Source of the DNA: Alnus glutinosa
Taxonomy: Eukaryota > Streptophyta > Magnoliopsida > Fagales > Betulaceae
Assembly: GCF_958979055.1 (NCBI RefSeq)
Contig: NC_084891.1
Location: 821,001 to 885,000 of the forward strand
Direction of reading: 5' to 3'
Length of the DNA stretch: 64,000 nt
Each line of letters begins with the position of its first letter. The first letter of the stretch is position 1. This document shows positions 34,861-45,832 of this stretch, in pieces. Both the position numbers and the translations under genes were made by a program. The notes below the pieces were generated by a model, which was not told where the DNA came from, searched no databases, and saw only the letters and a list, made by a program, of their open reading frames with translations.

Positions 34861-36024
34861 AACAAAAAAAAAAAAAAAAAAAAAAACACGTCACTAATGA
34901 AATCTTTGAGCTGGAGGCTTGGAGTTGGTGGATGTCATTAACACATCTTTGAACATTCACATTGTGCTAGGCTGCTAGCCATGTAGTAAAAAATTGTCAC
35001 GGCTGTGAGTTTAGGTTAGGATATTGTACATAAGCAATAGTTTTGATTTGGGTATTCATTTAAATTGAACGAATAAAAAGCCATCATCTCATCTAAAAAG
35101 AATTTCATCTTATTTTCATGGATTGCTTCACCGCGTTCTTCCCTTCCGCCGCTTCTCCCTCTGCTCCTCCACTACAACCATTACCAAACTCTTATTCCAC
35201 TTCGTCCATCTTCGTGCATGATAGGTGACTGAACCACCCTATTCCAACTATCCTCTAATATTATTAAAAAAATAAGTGACAAGAAATCGAAGTGCATGTT
35301 ATTAAAAAAATATGTATTTTTCATATATTATGTGATACATGTCACTTTAAATTGATTTGTAAAATTTATCTATAAACCAGTTTGTAGTTATCTAATTTTT
35401 GTCCTTGTAAAATTATCAAGTCAATAAGAGCATTACCGAAGATAAAATTATAAATTAAACCATGTAAAATTTTTGTCTCTATTTTATTATTCCGTTATTT
35501 TTCCTTTGATTTTCATAGCTTTTATGTTTTCTTTCAAATTGCCTTAGTTAACACCTGTGTCAGTAATGATAGCGAGATTTCATTAAATTTAATTTAACTT
35601 TGATAATTCATATGTGGACACGAATGTTTTGTCTACTTTTATGCAAAATTAATGGATTGAAATAACCAGAATTTAGAATTTTATACTGATGGTCAAGGAT
35701 AGAAACTAGCCAACTCAAACGATAGATAGGGCGAGTTGGATAAGCAAAATAATTATTTAAAATAGAATGGTAGGAATAATTATTATTATTTTATTTAATT
35801 GCATACTATTCTTAAGAACAGTTGTTCCCCTACGAAGAAAGAGTCGAAGAGGAATACTTATTTTTTAAAATAATATATATATTCCTTGATAAAAAATGGA
35901 TCGAGTTTTTCAAAAACCTCATCAAATACTTTTGTTCTTTTATCTGGAAACCTAAATTAAAACAAAAATAAAATAAAATAAAAGCATTTATAAAACATTC
36001 AATGGGCGGCCAACTATCCAGATA

Positions 36025-36985
36025 GTGAAAGAAAAGAGAAGATGAAAAGATAAAATAAAGAAAATGAAAGGGGAATAATAAAATAAAGACAATAAATTTT
36101 ATGTAGTTTGCTCTATGACTTACGTCTATAAGATAAAGTTCAAATGGATACATTATACTCTTATTTCTCTTGATATTTTCAAAATAAGTTTGACTTCTAT
36201 TTGTAAGAGAATTTGGATAGATAAGTATGGTAATCAAATCAATATATGATTTGATTATCATCAAATCTGATTACAATCTAATTTGATTACCATCAAATTT
36301 GATTTATAGGAGATAACAATAATTACAATAAATCTATGAAATCAAATCCCAAATATACTCCAACATCTTCTTTCAAACCTAAGGTAGAACAATTTGAAAG
36401 CTTGAATTTGTAATTAGTTCTTCTCTTTTTTCTTCTTCTTCTTCTTCTTTTGCTGGATATTATAATGATCGACGACCCTTGGCGCCAATGACCGGAGGAA
36501 GTCGGGGGCGGTGGTTGGAGATGCGCCTTAAATTTCAATAAGTCAACTATGGGCCAAAATTAGAGCCAAATATGGGGCTAAAATGAGCATGAGTTATAAA
36601 CAATACAACAAATGCCAAAAAAGAATAAGTCAACTATGAGCCAAAATAAGATCAACAACTGTGGATTAAAATAAACCTGAGTTTGAACAATATCACAAAG
36701 GTCAAAAAATGGGTTTCGGTCAACAATTGAACCAACAAGATCAAACAATTAAGCCAACAAAAAGCCTAAATGTGGACATCTTGACCTTTTTTTTTTATTT
36801 GCCTCCTTTCTTTTGCTTTTCTTTTCTTCTATATCAACAATAATTCGAATAAAAAAAAAAAAAAAAACATATAAAATCAAACCTTTAAGAGAAAATAAAC
36901 CGAAGGATCAACCATTGACCATTTAGTCTTAAGACCCCACCAGTTGAATAGTATTTCTTTGGTAAGTAAGATTTACTTTTGGCAA
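36025..36985 (-). mobile_element. LTR retrotransposon remnant (left unit)
   Basis: On the minus strand an LTR-like sequence starts TGTTGGAGTATATT at 36365 and ends at 36025. Immediately before it comes the typical polyprotein end and purine tract (LKLSNCSTLGLK-like reading, then TTTGAAAGAAGA). Only about 600 bp of degenerate internal sequence lies to its right. It is a 3' end piece of a dead element, duplicated at 40230-41150. Confidence 0.6.
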
Positions 36986-37153
36986 ATTGACATTATGAGC
37001 TGTTCTTTGTGTTTGTAACATTTTAAAGATAAATATGTCGTTGAATGTTTCTGACAGATTTTGTCGTGTCCATTGTCCAATTCTTTTCAATAGCGAACAA
37101 TTCTTTCCTCGTGTACGTGGAAGTTCTCAACGAACAAAGTACTACGGAATTTG

Positions 37154-37728
37154 ATTTATTGTAATCAAATCAAATCATTTTTTATATCTATCGTACCATG
37201 TTCTATGAACTCTTTTTATTGTAAAATAGATAGAAATTAACTAATAACCGATTCATAGTCAATGCTTACAAATTAGTATAATAAAGTGATATGTATTCTT
37301 AAAGCAAGTGAAAAGAAATTGAAGTGCATATTATTAGAAAAACATGTGTTTCTTATATGTTATGTGACGCATGTCACTTTAGATTAATTTGTATAAATTG
37401 ACTACAAACCAGTTTATAGCTAGCTAATTGTTGTCCTTGTAAAATTATTAAGTCAATAAGAGCATTAATCATATATATATATATAAGCCGAGCTTTAACT
37501 TAGAGTTGACCTAAAATTGTGATACGTACGTGGGGTGAACCAATCATTTTTAAATGTTGAACTAGTCTTTTAAGTAAAAAAAATCGGTGAATTTTAAAGG
37601 TTGAACCGATTTTGTCATAATTTTAATAAATTTATTGTGCTTTAATAAAAAGTTCATAAGTGTGAATCTTCGTAAGACTAAAATAAAGACTTTTTCACAT
37701 TATAGCATTAAGTGGTGAGAACTTTTTT
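37154..37728 (+). repeat. left arm of a 1.4-kb inverted repeat
   Basis: About 575 bp that returns as its reverse complement at 38007-38584, roughly 95% alike by eye. Shared marks include ATCTATCGTACCATGTTC and GAAAAACATGTGTTTCTTA. It contains an AT microsatellite near 37473-37485. No coding frame. Confidence 0.9.
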
Positions 37729-38006
37729 AAAAAATTTAAAATTAAAAACTTTTCCTTATCATCATATCATATATATATATATATATATATATATAAGCCA
37801 AGTTCTTACTGAGAGTCGGCTGAAAATTGTGACACGTGGTGTGAACTCATCATTTTTAAACACTGAACTAGTCTTTTAAGAAAAAAACCGGTAAATTTTA
37901 AGATTGAACCGGTTTTGTCATAATTTTAATAAATTTATTGTGCTTTAATTAAAATATCATAAGTGTGAATCTTCATGAGAAATAAAAAAAAAGTCTTTAT
38001 TTTAAT
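37729..38006. repeat. loop of the inverted repeat with a third, diverged module
   Basis: The 280-bp loop contains a diverged direct copy of the inner part of the left arm (AAGCCAAGTTCTTACTGAGAGT... through AATAAATTTATTGTGCTTTA). A fourth partial copy follows the right arm at 38583-38740. The module therefore exists at least four times here. Confidence 0.75.
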
Positions 38007-38584
38007 AAAAAAAGTTCTCACCACTTAATACTGTAATGTGAAAAAGTCTTTATTTTAGTCTTACGAAGATTCACACTTATGAACTTTTTATTAAAGCACA
38101 ATAAATTTATTAAAACAAAATCGGTTCAACCTTTAAAATTCACCGATTTTTTTTACTTAAAAGACTAGTTCAATATTTAAAAATGATTGGTTCACGCCAC
38201 GTACGTATCACAATTTTAGGCCAACTCTAAGTTAAAGCTCGGCTTATATATATATATATATATATATGATTAATGCTCTTATTGACTTAATAATTTTACA
38301 AGGACAAAAATTAGCTAGCTATAAACTGGTTTGTAGCCAATTTATACAAATTAATCTAAAGTGACATGCGTCACATAACATATAAGAAACACATGTTTTT
38401 CTAATAATATGCGCTTCAATTTCTTTTCACTTGCTTTAAGAATACGTATCACTTTATTATACTAATTTGTAAGCATTGACTATGAATCGGTTATTAGTTA
38501 ATTTCTATCTATTTTACAATAAAAAGAGTTCATAGAACATGGTACGATAGATATCAAATATGATTTGATTTGATTACAATAAAT
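38007..38584 (-). repeat. right arm of the inverted repeat
   Basis: Reverse complement of 37154-37728. A transcript through both arms would fold into a stem of more than 500 base pairs. Confidence 0.9.
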
Positions 38585-38739
38585 ACCGGTAAATTTTAAA
38601 GATTGAACCGATTTTATCATAATTTTAATAAATTTATTGTGCTTTAATTAAAATATCATAAGTATGAATCTTCATGAGACCAAAATAAAGTACTTTATTT
38701 TGGCATTATAGTATTAAGTGTCATTATAATATTATAGTA

Positions 38740-38838
38740 TTGTGTCTACCATCTTTTACTTTGGCTTCTCTGGTTTGGTTTTTAGCTTTGTGTTTGAACA
38801 ACCTACGTAATTGACAAATGAACCTGAGCTGATCTAGT

Positions 38839-38931
<93 letters not shown>

Positions 38932-39080
38932 GAAAAGATTTTTTAAAAAAAACGTCACTAATGACATCTTTGAGCTGGAGCCTGGAGGCTTGGAGAGTTG
39001 GAGTTGGTGGATGTCAATAATGACATCTTTGAACATTCACATTGTGCTAGTCATGTAGTTAAAATTGTCACGGCTATGAG
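38740..39080 (-). promoter_or_regulatory. orphan copy of the UGT-C promoter, gene missing
   Basis: Read on the minus strand this is the UGT-C promoter, leader, ATG and about six codons (M-V-D-T-I-L), after which homology stops and the fourth inverted-repeat module begins. The coding sequence is absent. Any transcript started here would run leftward into the inverted repeat at 38584-37154. Confidence 0.7.
38839..38927. repeat. AT microsatellite in the orphan promoter
   Basis: About 45 AT units at the position of the UGT-C TATA region, where the parent has only five or so. Confidence 0.95.
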
Positions 39081-40229
39081 TTTAGGTTAGATTATTTTAA
39101 ATAAGCAATAGTTTTGATTTGGGTATTCATTTAAATTGAACGAATCAAAAACCATCATCTCATCTAAAAAAAATTTTTCATCTTATTTTCACGGATTAAT
39201 TTTAATTGCTTCACCGCACTCTTCCCTCCGCCGCTTCTCCCTCCGCTCCTCCGGCCACTACAACAATTACTATACTCCTATTCCGCCTCGTCCTTCTTCG
39301 TGCATATAGGTTGACCGAACCACCCTATCCCAATTATCCTCTAATGGGTCCAAATATTGATTGTTTGTTTAATAGATTTATAGTTAAAGTCGGTAAGGTC
39401 TAGAACAATATTCTTAAATTTAACCACGTTGCCACTTCCGGCCACTACCTACTCGATCTACTCCAGGCTTTGTTTAATTGGGAGAGGACTCAACTAAAAT
39501 TGTTGAATGTTTGGGCGTGGACCGTGGACCGACTGATTTTGTCCTTTGCAATATCCCTTGGCATGTATCCAACAATTTTTAGTCAAAAGCAATGCTGGGA
39601 ATACTAATATTTTTTACTAATTGCCGTTATATTTGGTTCACTAGAATGGTGATCCTTACGAATATGGATGGGTATTAATAAAAATACAAGTTGGAATAGA
39701 ATGATTACCGTAGATAAAATTATAAATTAAACCATGTAAAATTTTTGTCTCTATTTTATTATTCCGTTATTTTTCCTTTGATTTTCATAGCTTTTATGTT
39801 TTCTTTCAAGTTGCCTTAGTTAACACCTGTGTCGCTAATGATAGTGAGATTTCATAAAATTTAATTTAACTTTGATAATTCATAAGTGGACACGAATGTT
39901 TTGTCTACTTTTATGCAAAATTAATGGATTGAAACAACCGGAGTTTAGAATTTTATACTGATGGTCAAGGATAGAATAGTAGGAATAATTATTTTTTTAT
40001 TTAATCGCATACCATTCTTAAGAGTAGTTATTCCCCTGCAAAGAAAGAGTCAAGGAGGAATACTTATTTCTTTTATATATATATATATATTCCTTGATCA
40101 AGAATGGAACGATTTTTTCAAAAACCTCATTAAATTCTTTTGTTCTTTATTCTGGAAACCTAAATTAAAACAAATAAATAAATAAAAGCATTCACAAAAC
40201 ATTCAATGGCTGGCCAGCCACCTAGGTTG

Positions 40230-41631
40230 TGAAAGAAAAGATAATATAAAAAAAAAATTAAAGCAGAATAAAAAAAATAGAGGCAAGAGATTTTACGTGA
40301 TTCGGTCTATGATTTACGTTTACAGAATAAAGTTCAAAGAGCTACATTATGTTCTTATTTTTCTTGATATTTTTACAATACATTAGACTTCTATTTATAG
40401 GGGAATTTGGGTAGATAAGTATGGTAATCAAATCAATATAATTTGATTACAATAAAATCAATCAGATTTGATTACCATCAAATCTGATTTATATGAGACA
40501 ACAATAATTACAATAAATCTATGAAATCAAATCCCTAATATACTCTAACATCCCCTTTCAAACCCAAGGTAGAACAATTTGGAAGCTTGAGTTTGCAATT
40601 ACTTCTTCTTCTTCTTCTTTTGCTGGATATGATAACGATCGACGACGGTCGGCGGCAATGAATGGAGGAAGTCAGGGACAGTGGTTGGAGATGCGCCTTA
40701 AATTTCAATAGGTCAACTATGTGCCAAAATCAAAGCCAAATATGAGCTAAAATGAGCACGGGTTATAAACAATACAACAAATGCCAAAAAAAGGTAGGCC
40801 AACTATGAGCCAAAATAAGATCGAGAACTATGGGCTGAAATAGACCTGAATTTGAACAATACCACAAAAATCAAAAGATGGGTCTCGGTCAACAATTGGA
40901 CCAACAAGAGCAAACAACTAGGCCAACAAAGATCCTAAATGTGGGCAACTTGGCTTTTTTATTATTTTGCCTCCTTTCTTATGCTTTTCTTTTCTTCTAT
41001 ATCAACAATAATACGAATAAATAAAATAAAATACAAAATCAAACCTTTAAGAGAAAATAAACCGAAGGATCAACCATTGACCATTTAGTCTTACGACCCC
41101 ATCAATTGTATAGTATTTCTTTGGCAAGTAAGATTTACTTTTGACAAATAAAGCCAAAGGTAAATATCCTCAGGCCTACGATTCTCTTGACAACGATCAT
41201 GGAGAAGGTTCGCCTTCCGTCACTGCTCTCTCTATTCGAAGACAAAGGATGAGTGCAAGTCACAACTTGTTCGATCGGAAGACAAAGGATGATTCCAACT
41301 AGCAGAAACGAAATAGCAAGGCAACTAAGAGCAATGACACTATTTTATTTTATTTTTTTTAAAAATGAGAGAGCAACAGAGGGGCGAAAGTGTAGGTTTA
41401 GGATTGAAAACTAGTGTTAGCCTATAACTCCGATACCATAAAAGAAAAGTAATATAAAAAAAAAAAAATTAAAGCGGAATAATAAAATAGGGACAAGAGA
41501 TTTTACGTAATTCAGTCTATAACCTACGTCAACAGTGTAAAGCCCAAAGGGCTATGCTCTTATTTCTCTTGATATTTTCAAAATACATTAGACTCTTATT
41601 TATAAATCAAATCTCCTAATATACTCTAACA
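40230..41631 (-). mobile_element. short non-autonomous LTR element (two LTRs, no coding)
   Basis: On the minus strand: a shortened 5' LTR-like piece (41631-41441, starting TGTTAGAGTATATT), then TGGTATCGGAG at 41438-41428, resembling a Met-tRNA primer site. About 880 bp of non-coding internal DNA follows, then a purine tract and an LTR at 40550-40230. The internal part and left LTR lie in the 38740-41150 duplication unit. The two LTRs are unequal (about 321 and 191 bp) because the right one has lost its middle. No target duplication was found. Confidence 0.55.
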
Positions 41632-41961
41632 GACAGAACCACGGTAGTAGTGCGACCAACCCATGGCTCAGCGGTCGTCGCAGCCACTCTGTAAGTGTCT
41701 TCTGGGTGATAGCGACCAGCCCCATATTTCTACCATTGTGGTCGGCCACCAAAGAATTTTGGGCTTGTTTGGCAAATACATGTACAGAACAGAGTAATGA
41801 ATTGTTAATTTTGGAATTAGTAGAAAGTAATGATGTGATATAAAGTAAAAAGAATTTGTATAAAAAAAATAATTTTTTTTATTTGAATAGTAATAAAAAA
41901 TTATTGATGTGATATAAAAAGTGAAAAAAAAAGTGAGAATGTTTTAATATTGATTGTTATT

Positions 41962-41999
<38 letters not shown>

Positions 42000-42185
42000 G
42001 AATAGTGACCAGCTAGCCACTATATAGTGCTGTAACCGAGCTTGCCAAACATGACCTTTATTGTCACATCAAACAATAAACAATTGGGAATAGGCACTTT
42101 CTCTTACTTTAAACTTACACTAAATAGACTCGGCCATCAATGAACATATAAACCACCAACTTTCGGAAAAGAATCGAAAATACAC
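41632..42185. other. intergenic, AT-rich
   Basis: No gene seen. An AT microsatellite lies at about 41965-41995. Confidence 0.5.
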
Positions 42186-42271
42186 TGACGCAACAGAAAT
42201 TAAAACAAACAAAAAATTAAAGAGATAAACCGTTTGCTAACCTGGAGTCTCACCAAATTAGCAAAATACAC

Positions 42272-42677
42272 TGACGCAACAGAAATTAAAACAAACAAAA
42301 AATTAAAGAGATAAACCTTTTGCTAACCTGGAGTCTCACCAAATTAGCAATAGGGAAGAACAAACCAGCGTCTTACTTGTTTTGGCAGCGTCTCACCACC
42401 AAAAGAACAGAGGAATTATACCCCAACAAACACAAACATATTTTTATTCAATCATAATCTGTTTTCTTACAAGAGAACATTATGCTTAAATAGACACTCT
42501 AACCTTAACCCTAATGTAACTGACTTTGGGCCAAGGGCCAAGCCCACTTTTAAAATGAGAAATAACTTAAACCTAAATGACTAAATATGGGCCAAGCCCA
42601 TTATTAAATTACAAACAAAAACTAAATAATTTAATTAAAACTAAATGCCATATTTATTCTTGTCTCGTCTAGCATCA
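42272..42677 (-). repeat. LTR 1 of the tandem array
   Basis: 406 bp; preceded on the plus strand by an 86-bp tandem duplicate of its own end. Confidence 0.8.
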
Positions 42678-43445
42678 TTCCCCCATTCTTCGAAAAGAAC
42701 TTGTCCTCAAGTTTAGAAGGTGAAACAAGAGCTGAAGATTTTCAAACCAAAGAAGACACACAAATACAATAGATAAATTGAGTCTCACAATCTTTCTATT
42801 GTGACTACAATAGAATCTCACCATTGTAGGTTGTCATGCTTCAAATCTACTAGTCTTGATACTCGGCTGCTTCACGTACTCATAAGATGGTGAAATGGGA
42901 GCTGGAATTTTCAAACAAAAGAAAACTCACAAACACAATAGATAAATTAAATCTTATGATCTTCCTATTGTAACCACAACAGAGTCTCACCATTGTAGGC
43001 TGTCATTCTTCAGATCTTCTACTCATTATGCTTGGCCATTTGCATACTCATATGGGCTCAATTGCGAGACACCAAAAAAAAAAAAAAACAACTAAGAAAG
43101 TTAGCAAAACATACTATAACATATATTTTTTTCTGTCCTTTTCTTTTTCTTTTTCTTTTTCCTTTTTTTTTTTCCTCCTTTTTTTTTTTTTTTTTTTTTT
43201 TTTTTTGAATTTGAACTAGACATAGGAAACAAGCTCTAGTTTCTTATCTTTTTGAACCAGACACAAGAAAGCTCATGTTTTTTTCTTCACCATAAGCCAA
43301 ACAAAATAGAACCTTCTTGAATCTTCATGTGGGCAGCACAAACTAAGGACATCTCGACGGGATTTTTTTTTCTTTCTTTCTTTCTTTAAGGGAGATCGTC
43401 AATTGTTTAAGAAAACAATTGATTCTTGTGCTCTGATACCAAAAT

Positions 43446-43857
43446 TGACGCATCAGAAATTAAAACAAACAGAAAATTAAAGAAATAAACCTTTTGCTAA
43501 CCTGGAGTCTCACCAAATTAGCAATAAGGAAGAACAAACCAGCGTCTCACTAGTTTTTACAGCGTCTCACCACCTAAAGAACAGAGGAATTACACCCAAG
43601 AAACACAAACATATTTTTATTCAATCATAATTCGTCTTATTACAAGAGAATATTATGCTTAAATAGACACTCTAACTTTAATCCTAATGTGACTAACTTT
43701 GGGTCAAGGGCCAAGGGCCAAGCCCACTTTTAAAATGACAAATAACTTAAACCTAAATGACTAACTATGGGCCAAGCCCATTATTGAATTACAATCAAAA
43801 ACTAAATAATTTAATTAATACTACATGACATATTTATTCTTGTCTCGTCCAGCATCA
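43446..43857 (-). repeat. LTR 2 of the tandem array
   Basis: 412 bp, closely similar to LTR 1 and LTR 3, adjoined by a primer site on its left. Confidence 0.8.
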
Positions 43858-44252
43858 TTCTCCCCTTCTTCAAAAAGAACTCGTCATCGAGTTTAGAAGG
43901 TGAAACACGAGCTGAAGATTTTCAAACTAAAGAAGACACACAAACACAATAGATAAATCGATTCTCACAATCTTTCTATTGTGACCACAACAGAATCTCA
44001 CCATTGTAGGTTGTCATGCTTCAGATCTACTACTCTTGTTACTTAACTGCTTCACGTAATCATAAGACGGTGAAATACGAGCTAGAGATTTTCAAACAAA
44101 AGAAAACTCTCAAACACAATAGATAAATCGAACCTCATGATCTTCCTATTGTAACCACAACAGAGTCTCACCATTGTAGGCTGTCATTCTTCAGATCTAC
44201 TACTCATTATGCTTGGCCATTTGCATACTCATATGGGCCCAATTGCGAGACA

Positions 44253-44287
<35 letters not shown>

Positions 44288-44625
44288 AAGAAAGTTGCAA
44301 AACATACTATAACATATATTTTTTCTCTCCTTTTCTTTTTCTTTTTCCTCTTTTTATTTTTATTTTTATTTTATTTTTATTTTTTATTTTTTTTAAACTA
44401 GACATAGGAAACAAGCTCTAATTTCTTATCTTTTTGAACCAAACACAAGAAAGCTTGTCTTTTTCCTTCTCCGTAAGCTAAATAAAATAGAACCTTCTTG
44501 AATCTTCATGTGGGCAACGCAGACTAAGGACATCTCGACGGGATTTTTTTTTTCTCTTTCTTTCTTTGCGGGAGATCGTCAATTATTTGAGAAAACAATT
44601 GATTCTTGTTCTCTGATACCAAAAT

Positions 44626-45031
44626 TGATGCAGCAGAAATTATAACAAACAGAAAATTAAAGAAATAAACCTTTTGCTAACCTGGAGTCTCACTAAATTA
44701 GCAATAAGGAAGAACAAACCAGCGTCTCACTAGTTTTGGCAGCGTCTCACCACCAAAAGAACAGAGGAATTACACCCCAAGAAACACAAATATATTTTTA
44801 TTCAATCATAATCCGTCTTATTACAAGAGAACATTATGCTTAAATAAACACTCTAACCTTAACCCTAATGTGACTGACTTTGGACCAAGGGCCAAGCCCA
44901 TTTTTAAAATGACAAATAACTTAAACCTAAATGACTAACTATGAGCCAAGCCCATAATTGAATTACAAACAAAAACTAAATAATTTAATTAAAACTAAAT
45001 GACATGTTTATTCTTGTCTCATCCAGCATCA
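44626..45031 (-). repeat. LTR 3 of the tandem array
   Basis: 406 bp; the primer site to its left is slightly degenerate. Confidence 0.8.
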
Positions 45032-45036
45032 TTCTC

Positions 45037-45256
45037 ATGTTTGGTTTACTCTAAGCATCTGGTAAGAATTATTTATTCTTCCCAAAATATCCTTATGTTT
45101 CTCTCTTCAAGTGCATAAAGCCGATTGATACAAAATTAAATAAGAAATGGCGGGAAAGAAAAACTATATATAAATTGTCAACAATATTTATTTATTTTCA
45201 TCTACAATAAAATAAAATAGTTCCTCATTTTTATTTACAGTTTTTACATTCATTTT

Positions 45257-45294
<38 letters not shown>

Positions 45295-45832
45295 GTGGAA
45301 TAAAATAGTTCCTCACTTTTGCATACAAATTTTACAAATAGTCACAATCAATCCCAAAAGGTAGCATTAAAAAAATTAACCATAACAAATTTTCACATAG
45401 TCTAACTTTTGTATAAAAAATATTCTAGTTTTAGCGAGCGCACAAGAAAGGTTTAGAGCCTTATTAATAAAAAGGTATGGGATGTGGGCATTCTTGTCAT
45501 TTAAAATAAAGAAAACATTCACAAGGCTAATGGAATACGGATTCCCACCTCTCTAGAAATGAATCCACATTTCCAATAAAAGAGAGTTGGGAGGGAATTC
45601 ACATTCCCTTTCCCTTAGGTATCTATCTAGATTCTTTTCACTTAAGTGCAACTACACGAGTTAATCTTTTAGATCCTCATTCAAATGTCTCACTAGGGTT
45701 TTAAAAAGCGATAAAATTGGTCATTGAATTTCAGATTTTTTATGATTAGTGCTCCTGTCCATTTGTCGTCCTTAAATATGATGGCCTGTTTACCACCTGT
45801 ACAAAAAAGCCACGTAAAATTTAAAAACCATT
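45037..45832. other. intergenic between retroelement array and copy B
   Basis: No gene seen. It includes a T run of about 45 bases near 45250-45295. Confidence 0.5.

Larger units (their letters stand above)
34735..36985. repeat. direct duplication, left unit (UGT-C promoter to old LTR remnant)
   Basis: The unit recurs in the same orientation at 38740-41150, covering the UGT-C promoter, 34900-35220, 35440-36020 and the LTR remnant at 36025-36985. The two units differ by small indels and by replaced segments. 35230-35440 holds a piece of the module that forms the inverted repeat at 37154-38584, while the right unit has unrelated sequence at 39345-39705. No gene lies in the unit beyond the first codons of the UGT. 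Confidence 0.85.
38740..41150. repeat. direct duplication, right unit
   Basis: Partner of 34735-36985, same orientation. No intact gene. 39345-39705 is sequence without a counterpart in the left unit. Confidence 0.85.
42186..45036 (-). mobile_element. three-LTR tandem retroelement array, non-coding
   Basis: Three LTR-like units of about 406-412 bp (42272-42677, 43446-43857, 44626-45031; plus-strand TGACG/TGATG...AGCATCA) alternate with two internal segments of about 770 bp. On the minus strand each internal segment begins with a Met-tRNA primer site (GGTATCAGAG, near 43430-43441 and 44610-44621). Each ends in a remnant of the polyprotein C terminus and a purine tract before the next LTR. There is no gag or pol. 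At the left an extra 86-bp piece of LTR end (42186-42271) is tandemly repeated. The right end stops a few bases into another internal segment (TTCTC), so the array was probably longer. It looks like the product of unequal recombination between LTRs of a small non-autonomous element. Confidence 0.8.

Noticed and set aside
43028-44401. Two similar Phe/Ser-rich frames at 43028-43219 and 44213-44401
   Set aside because: They are translations of poly(T)-rich internal DNA of the tandem LTR array.
42186-45036. Regular spacing of repeated units suggesting a CRISPR-like or satellite array
   Set aside because: The units are about 1.18 kb with LTR borders, primer sites and purine tracts, and the genome is plant nuclear DNA.
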